From assembly GCF_018343545.2 (NCBI RefSeq), contig NZ_JAGYPE020000022.1:44944-79697 (forward strand): 34,754 bases of DNA. Direction: 5' to 3'. Below the pieces are notes generated by a model. It searched no databases. It saw nothing but the letters and a program-made list of their open reading frames with translations, and had not been told where the DNA came from. Both the position numbers and the translations under genes were made by a program. Origin of the DNA: Neobacillus citreus (GTDB taxonomy: Bacteria > Bacillota > Bacilli > Bacillales > Cytobacillaceae). Positions 31,317 to 34,754 of the stretch are shown here, piece by piece (position 1 is the first letter of the stretch; every line of letters starts with the position of its first letter).

Positions 31317-31354
31317 AAACAGGAAAAAGTATTACATTTTCTTTCCTGTTTTAT
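31317..31354 (+). terminator. Terminator after the pseudogene
   Basis: AAACAGGAAA (31317-31326) pairs with TTTCCTGTTT (31342-31351), perfect 10 bp, T at the end. Confidence 0.75.
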
Positions 31355-31368
31355 CGACAAAATCGTTA

Positions 31369-31377
31369 TGGTACAAT
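31369..31377 (+). promoter_or_regulatory. Extended -10 promoter of riboswitch 2 unit
   Basis: TGGTACAAT carries the TGn extension and a good -10 (TACAAT, 31372-31377), just before the riboswitch. No clear -35 is seen. Confidence 0.5.
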
Positions 31378-31379
31378 AG

Positions 31380-31468
31380 GATTGGGCAAATCTTACGAAA
31401 GTAAAGGACGCAAAGCCACGGGCCTAAAACGCTTAGCCGTCATGGCAGCCGGGTTGCCAGGTATCTTT
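31380..31468 (+). ncRNA. c-di-GMP-I (GEMM) riboswitch 2
   Basis: Blocks in order: GGGCAAAT (31384-31391), stem with GAAA loop (CTTACGAAAGTAAAG), GACGCAAAGCCACGGGCCTA (31408-31427), second stem CTTAGCCGTCATGG, and GCAGCCGGGTTGCCAGG (31445-31461). A short hairpin GCCAGG/CCTGC followed by six T (31457-31479) may act as terminator and overlaps the end of the aptamer. The CheY-like gene follows. Confidence 0.88.
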
Positions 31469-31538
31469 CCTGCATTTTTTATATTAATTCCACTTTCCTA
31501 ATTGCCTAATTTGGTGCAAAGGTGGATTTACTTTTTAT

Positions 31539-31889
31539 ATGATTATGGTTGTCGATGATTCACAGTTCATGCGAAATCTAATAAAGGAAATTTTAAATGA
31601 AGCTAATATTAGGAATATAATTGAAGCTGAAAATGGTGAAGAAGCCGTTAAAAAATACAAATTATATTCACCTGACGTTGTAGTCATGGATATTACAATG
31701 CCGTTACTTAATGGCTTGGACGCCCTAGAAGAAATAATAAAAATAGCTCCAAAGGCAAAAGTAATCATGTGTTCATCGGTGGGGCAACAATCCACTATCC
31801 AAGATGCACTAAAAATTGGAGCAAGTGATTTTGTTGTAAAACCGTACTTTCATAATTTATCCAAGATAGTCCATAGCCTTTTATCTTAA
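31539..31889 (+). CDS. Stand-alone CheY-like response regulator
   Basis: 116-aa single receiver domain. Acidic residues Asp6/Asp7 (VVDDSQF), phosphoacceptor Asp51 (VVMDITMP), the conserved Ser in IMCSS (about 79-80) and Lys101 (VVKPY) are all present, so it should be phosphorylated by a CheA or other kinase. The sequence is closest in style to Bacillus CheY (MDITMPLLNGLDALEEI, MCSSVGQQ). It begins at once with the first strand, without the few residues that usually precede it; ATG 31539 has AAAGGTGG about 14 nt upstream. There is no output domain. A c-di-GMP-I riboswitch precedes it and a terminator follows, so it is a one-gene unit controlled by c-di-GMP. Confidence 0.88.
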   Translation: MIMVVDDSQFMRNLIKEILNEANIRNIIEAENGEEAVKKYKLYSPDVVVMDITMPLLNGLDALEEIIKIAPKAKVIMCSSVGQQSTIQDALKIGASDFVVKPYFHNLSKIVHSLLS

Positions 31890-31919
31890 AAATCAGGCGA
31901 CCAATACAATGTTGCCATG

Positions 31920-31972
31920 AAAGTCAGAGAATTTACTTTTATAAGTAGATTTCTTTGACTTTTTCTTTTTAT
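31920..31972 (+). terminator. Terminator after the CheY-like gene
   Basis: AAAGTCAGAGAA (31920-31931) pairs with TTCTTTGACTTT (31951-31962) with one wobble, followed by a T-rich tail. Confidence 0.8.
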
Positions 31973-32179
31973 AACTATATACAGAATATAAAATATAAAT
32001 TTTATAATTAATTATAACACATTAACGTAACAACAAGTAATTGCGCCTAGATGTTATATTTTACGCTATAAATGTAAAAATGGCGGTTATGGAATTGGAG
32101 AGAAAAAACTAAATTAGATTATTCTAATAGTAAAAAACAACTATTTTTATCAAAATATGTTGGAAAATACCGAATTTTA

Positions 32180-32209
32180 TTGCAAATTACCATACTAAAG
32201 TTTTATGAT
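32180..32209 (+). promoter_or_regulatory. Probable SigA promoter of riboswitch 3 unit
   Basis: TTGCAA (32180-32185, the same -35 as at riboswitch 1) and TATGAT (32204-32209), 18-bp spacing. The 200 nt before it, from 31973, are very AT-rich and hold nothing else I can support. Confidence 0.55.
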
Positions 32210-32223
32210 AAAAGTATTAATTT

Positions 32224-32312
32224 GATAAAGGCAAACTTATTGAAAGATAAGGACGCAAAGCCACGAGTCTAAGGTGATTTACTATGACAGTCGGGTTACC
32301 AAATGATTGGTT
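32224..32312 (+). ncRNA. c-di-GMP-I (GEMM) riboswitch 3
   Basis: Blocks in order: AGGCAAACT (32229-32237), stem with GAAA loop (CTTATTGAAAGATAAG), GACGCAAAGCCACGAGTCTA (32252-32271), second stem, and GACAGTCGGGTTACCAAATG (32286-32305). A strong terminator (32356) lies between it and a 70-aa gene. Confidence 0.88.
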
Positions 32313-32355
32313 ACTGTTACCTATGATAAAATGATAAAAATAGCCTTTATCATAC

Positions 32356-32388
32356 AAGTCCACCAATCTTTTTTGGTGGACTTTTTAT
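32356..32388 (+). terminator. Terminator between riboswitch 3 and its gene
   Basis: AAGTCCACCAA (32356-32366) and TTGGTGGACTT (32373-32383), perfect 11-bp stem, then TTTATT. Confidence 0.88.
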
Positions 32389-32457
32389 TGTTATAGTTTG
32401 GCGAAGCTTCACTGATCAGTAAATTAAAAAAATTAAAAAAGGAAGGTGGAATGTAAT

Positions 32458-32670
32458 TTGACTGTGTTATATGGTACGGTGGAATTCTTTGAAAGAGAAA
32501 TTTACAACTATCTGAATGAGAATCAATTAAGAGCTAAAAGTGAAGATTCCCTATATGACGTTACTTCAAAACTTAAAAAAGAAATTTTATATGATTTTGT
32601 TTGCGATGAAAGAATTCGGTGTCAGTTAGATAATTTTAGAAAAATGTTTTTTGTCATCATAACTTTTTAA
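32458..32670 (+). CDS. Unknown 70-aa protein behind riboswitch 3
   Basis: Starts at TTG 32458 (MTVLYGTVEFFEREIYNYLN), 9 nt after GGAAGGTGG. The GTG at 32446 lies inside that site and is less likely. The product is helical and charged (LRAKSEDSLYDVTSKLKKEI then LYDFVCDERIRCQLDNFRKM) and ends in a hydrophobic FFVIITF. It has two cysteines and no signal peptide. I do not recognise the family. It is the first gene after riboswitch 3 and its terminator, so c-di-GMP should set its expression. The abrupt C-terminus could mean truncation. Confidence 0.6.
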   Translation: MTVLYGTVEFFEREIYNYLNENQLRAKSEDSLYDVTSKLKKEILYDFVCDERIRCQLDNFRKMFFVIITF

Positions 32671-32765
32671 TATTGATTTTTAAAAATTCTAAACAGAATA
32701 TTCTTTTCTATAAACAAAAGAAATCAAGCACTTGAATGAAGTAAATAGGAGTGTAAATACAAAAA

Positions 32766-32846
32766 ATGCAAAAAGAAAAAAGTGAAATTTCCGGTAAAGG
32801 AAGGGCGAATATAGGGGATATTGTTCTTTTTGAAAGAAAAGGTTGA
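32766..32846 (+). pseudogene. Short YkvS/DUF2187-like remnant
   Basis: The 26-codon frame MQKEKSEISGKGRANIGDIV then LFERKG ends at TGA 32844. ANIGDIVLFERKG resembles AKIGDNILFKREGK of the YkvS-like protein at 16002. After the stop the same frame continues ELFLTGLITISKGLF, so a premature stop is likely. AGGAGTG lies about 14 nt before the ATG. Confidence 0.4.
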
Positions 32847-33059
32847 GAATTGTTCTTAACAGGGTTAATTACAATTAGTAAAGGACTTTTTTCAACATGA
32901 CAAATAATTGTGGAAATAAAATACTGAACTGATCAAGATTTCAATTCCGTGAAACTATGAATTTCAGAATCAAGAAGACCTTTGATGACAGGTCCAGTGC
33001 TTTACGCCAAGGAGAATTCCCTGGGTGCCCGGAAAAAAAGCTCCTAGAGCGAAAATTAA
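32847..33059. other. Gene-free stretch
   Basis: No supported gene. A 75-codon frame (32957-33184) runs through two terminator hairpins and into the 3' end of the sortase-substrate gene, so it is a chance frame. Confidence 0.55.
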
Positions 33060-33061
33060 AT

Positions 33062-33093
33062 AAAAAAGGACTGCCGAAGGTTTTTCGACAGCC
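33062..33093 (-). terminator. Terminator of the sortase-substrate gene
   Basis: CTGCCGAA (33070-33077) and TTCGACAG (33084-33091) pair; on the minus strand the stem is followed by CC and six T. Confidence 0.7.
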
Positions 33094-33099
33094 TGAGGA

Positions 33100-33130
33100 C
33101 CGCCACATGGCGGTTCTTTGTAATTTATTT
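33100..33130. terminator. Second hairpin near the convergent end
   Basis: ACCGCC and GGCGGT with an ACAT loop (about 33100-33115), followed on the plus strand by TCTTTG and a T-rich tail. Confidence 0.55.
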
Positions 33131-34366
33131 TTATTTTTTATGATTAATAACCATTTTGTCTTTTTGAATAAACATTGTGAGTAAGGCAGCTAAGACCAAA
33201 ACTGTACCGATTAAAATAAAATTGATGCTATTGGTTGCGGTGTTAGGTAGCGGATAACCTTTTGAAGTTTTCGCGGCGCCTCCAGATTGTACCGCTTTTG
33301 TATCGGCACTTGCTGTTTTGGTATTCTGACTTGATGTGCTAGTTGATCCGGTTGTTTCCACCGATGTTGACTGATCTCCATTGCTGACAACAGGTGGTGT
33401 CTGTGCCCCGTTATTCACCGGTGTTTGCTCTGCTGCTTCCATTACAGTATAAGTACTAAAATGATTTGTTTTTGTCGCTACTAAACCCTTCCCTGATCCA
33501 TCATTCCACGCTGTATAAATTCCTCCAACATTTTCCCACTTCTGGGTGGTCTCATTAAAATAAAAAACTTTTAGATTTTTCGTATTATATTTGGATTCCT
33601 CAATATCATCAAAACCTACTGTTACTGGTGTAGAGAATGTTGAAATGATATTTTCCCCCTGTTTAACAGAAAAATCAAAGATGGAACTTATTGCAATCTC
33701 AGCTTCTGTTAAGTCCTCAGTAACTTTAGTTAAAAGAATTGTGGCCGCACTGTCATCTTTAAGATTATTCATATTAAATACAAGGCGTGCATCTAAAAAA
33801 CTAATACTTAAACTAGTATTACTAGCTCTCATATTCTCAACCTGTTCAGATGTCAAATCTAATTGAGCCCTATTAAATTCAGTATCTGCTATCATGATAA
33901 ATATTTTGCTGCCATCAGCCAGTGTTTCTGAATCAAAACCGTTAATAGTGACCACACCATTAGTGCCAATTATCGGTTTTGGGAAATACATACCCGTTGA
34001 GTTGATAGTTTTTACTTGAACAGGAGCGGAAGTCGATACAGATATTGCTTCCTCATATTGCTTTGTATCCCCTGTATTTCCCTCTAGTCTAACCTCATAA
34101 GCAGTTGATGGAGCTAGGTTTGTAAACAAATATTCACTCGCATCAGGTGCTGGAAGAGGGTTAACCAGTTCACCGTTCAAATAGATTTTAAAAGATGTGT
34201 AGATGTCTTTGTTAGGTAGGTTCCTCCAGGAAACCTGAAAACCATCGGTTGTAGCATAATCCATTTTGAGATACTGTGCCTCCGCAAATGCATTGATTTG
34301 CTTACCGGCCATAGGAGCTGTAACTAGTGTAAAAATTAAACTAAGCACAAAAAGAAGTTTTCTCAT
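33131..34366 (-). CDS. LPNTA cell-wall-anchored surface protein with Fn3-like domain
   Basis: 411-aa secreted protein. Signal peptide MRKLLFVLSLIFTLVTAPMA (cleavage near AFAEA); a fibronectin type III-like domain (about residues 38-118, with GFQVSWRNLP and LAPSTAYEVRLEG); a beta-rich central region (about 120-320) with DIEESKYNTKNLKVFYFNET and a Thr/Tyr end FSTYTVMEA; a Ser/Thr/Gln-rich wall-spanning linker; and a C-terminal sorting signal LPNTA, hydrophobic helix, and KDKMVINHKK tail. LPNTA is the motif of sortase class D/SrtC in the Bacillus cereus group, rather than SrtA's LPXTG. The ATG at 34366 follows GGGGGAAGAA; the upstream frame to 34540 lacks a signal. No sortase gene is in the window. 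Function: surface protein, ligand unknown. Confidence 0.85.
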   Translation of the reverse strand: MRKLLFVLSLIFTLVTAPMAGKQINAFAEAQYLKMDYATTDGFQVSWRNLPNKDIYTSFKIYLNGELVNPLPAPDASEYLFTNLAPSTAYEVRLEGNTGDTKQYEEAISVSTSAPVQVKTINSTGMYFPKPIIGTNGVVTINGFDSETLADGSKIFIMIADTEFNRAQLDLTSEQVENMRASNTSLSISFLDARLVFNMNNLKDDSAATILLTKVTEDLTEAEIAISSIFDFSVKQGENIISTFSTPVTVGFDDIEESKYNTKNLKVFYFNETTQKWENVGGIYTAWNDGSGKGLVATKTNHFSTYTVMEAAEQTPVNNGAQTPPVVSNGDQSTSVETTGSTSTSSQNTKTASADTKAVQSGGAAKTSKGYPLPNTATNSINFILIGTVLVLAALLTMFIQKDKMVINHKK

Positions 34367-34705
34367 TTCTTCCCCCAAATCCCCCAAATTGTATGTACAC
34401 TTTTTTTCTACTTGGGATGTAATATTGCATACAATGAGTATATCGGCATTCTTTAACCTTAGGTTTAGTGAGTTGAAAGTATTGACGGAATACTTCGAAA
34501 TTGATTTCACAGAATCCCTTATTGGTGGATTGGGTATCAAAATGAAAAGACATCAAAATAAATTACCATTTAAAAATTAATTGATACAAAAATCTATAAA
34601 TTCAATCGTAAATAAATTGCAGGAATCTACACAAGGCGTTTATTTTAACTTATATAAATCGAAATTACAATTTTAGCCTTTTTTAAGATGGTTAAACCAT
34701 TGACC

Positions 34706-34736
34706 CTTATTCTAACGGGGCAGGATAGTTGAAGAG
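34706..34736 (+). repeat. Dispersed repeat copy 9
   Basis: CTTATTCTAACGGGGCAGGA then TAGTTGAAGAG, with the GGGGCAG centre. The rest of 34367-34754 has no supported gene. Confidence 0.6.
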
Positions 34737-34754
34737 TGTCGTTTAACTTGTATT

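Noticed and set aside
32957..33184. 75-codon frame near the sortase-substrate gene
   Set aside because: Runs through two terminator hairpins and into the opposite gene; no ribosome site.

Overview
The window looks like the chromosome of a spore-forming Bacillaceae bacterium (Bacillus or a close relative such as Neobacillus or Cytobacillus). The left third keeps the order known from Bacillus subtilis downstream of secA: prfB, yvjA, cccB, ftsE, ftsX, ctpB, minJ. An EnvC/PcsB-like M23 murein hydrolase sits between ftsX and ctpB. CtpB and an exosporium-C-like protein behind a SigK-type promoter fit a spore former.

Region 1 (1-10.5 kb) is conserved housekeeping DNA of moderate GC. It holds a UPF0158/SEC-C pair on the minus strand, prfB with its programmed +1 frameshift, a YitT-family membrane protein, cytochrome c-551, the FtsEX complex with a probable hydrolase partner, the CtpB protease and the division-site protein MinJ. 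minJ lies between two clusters of short direct repeats spaced by about 21 bp: GCGGATA on the left and ACCGGAA-type on the right.

Region 2 (10.5-17.8 kb) is abruptly AT-rich. It opens with a TniQ-family protein that has no transposase partners, followed by small orphan genes (HEAT repeat, two unknowns, exosporium-C-like, YkvS/DUF2187-like, PH-like membrane protein, a 32-aa membrane peptide, an HhH fragment). A family of short repeats with a CTAACGGGTGC-like core is scattered between them. Several copies run straight into intrinsic terminators whose stems differ from copy to copy.

Region 3 (17.8-25.8 kb) is a signalling block: a soluble chemoreceptor with a broken cheV fragment behind it, an AhpD-like protein with an Rrf2 regulator, an EAL-PAS-PAS-histidine kinase fusion, a membrane diguanylate cyclase, and a membrane chemoreceptor preceded by a c-di-GMP-I riboswitch and terminator.

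Region 4 (25.9-34.7 kb) is accessory DNA with decay: small unknown proteins, a PD-(D/E)XK-nuclease-like protein with a zinc ribbon, two lipoproteins, a remnant of a WHH-type toxin nuclease, a pseudogene, a stand-alone CheY-like receiver behind a second c-di-GMP-I riboswitch, an unknown 70-aa protein behind a third, and an LPNTA sortase substrate.

The central observation is that synthesis (GGDEF), breakdown (EAL) and three RNA sensors of c-di-GMP lie within about 12 kb. At least two of the RNA sensors precede chemotaxis-type proteins (a chemoreceptor and a CheY-like receiver), which suggests a c-di-GMP-controlled chemosensory module. Family names come from recognising motifs by eye; no database search was run.
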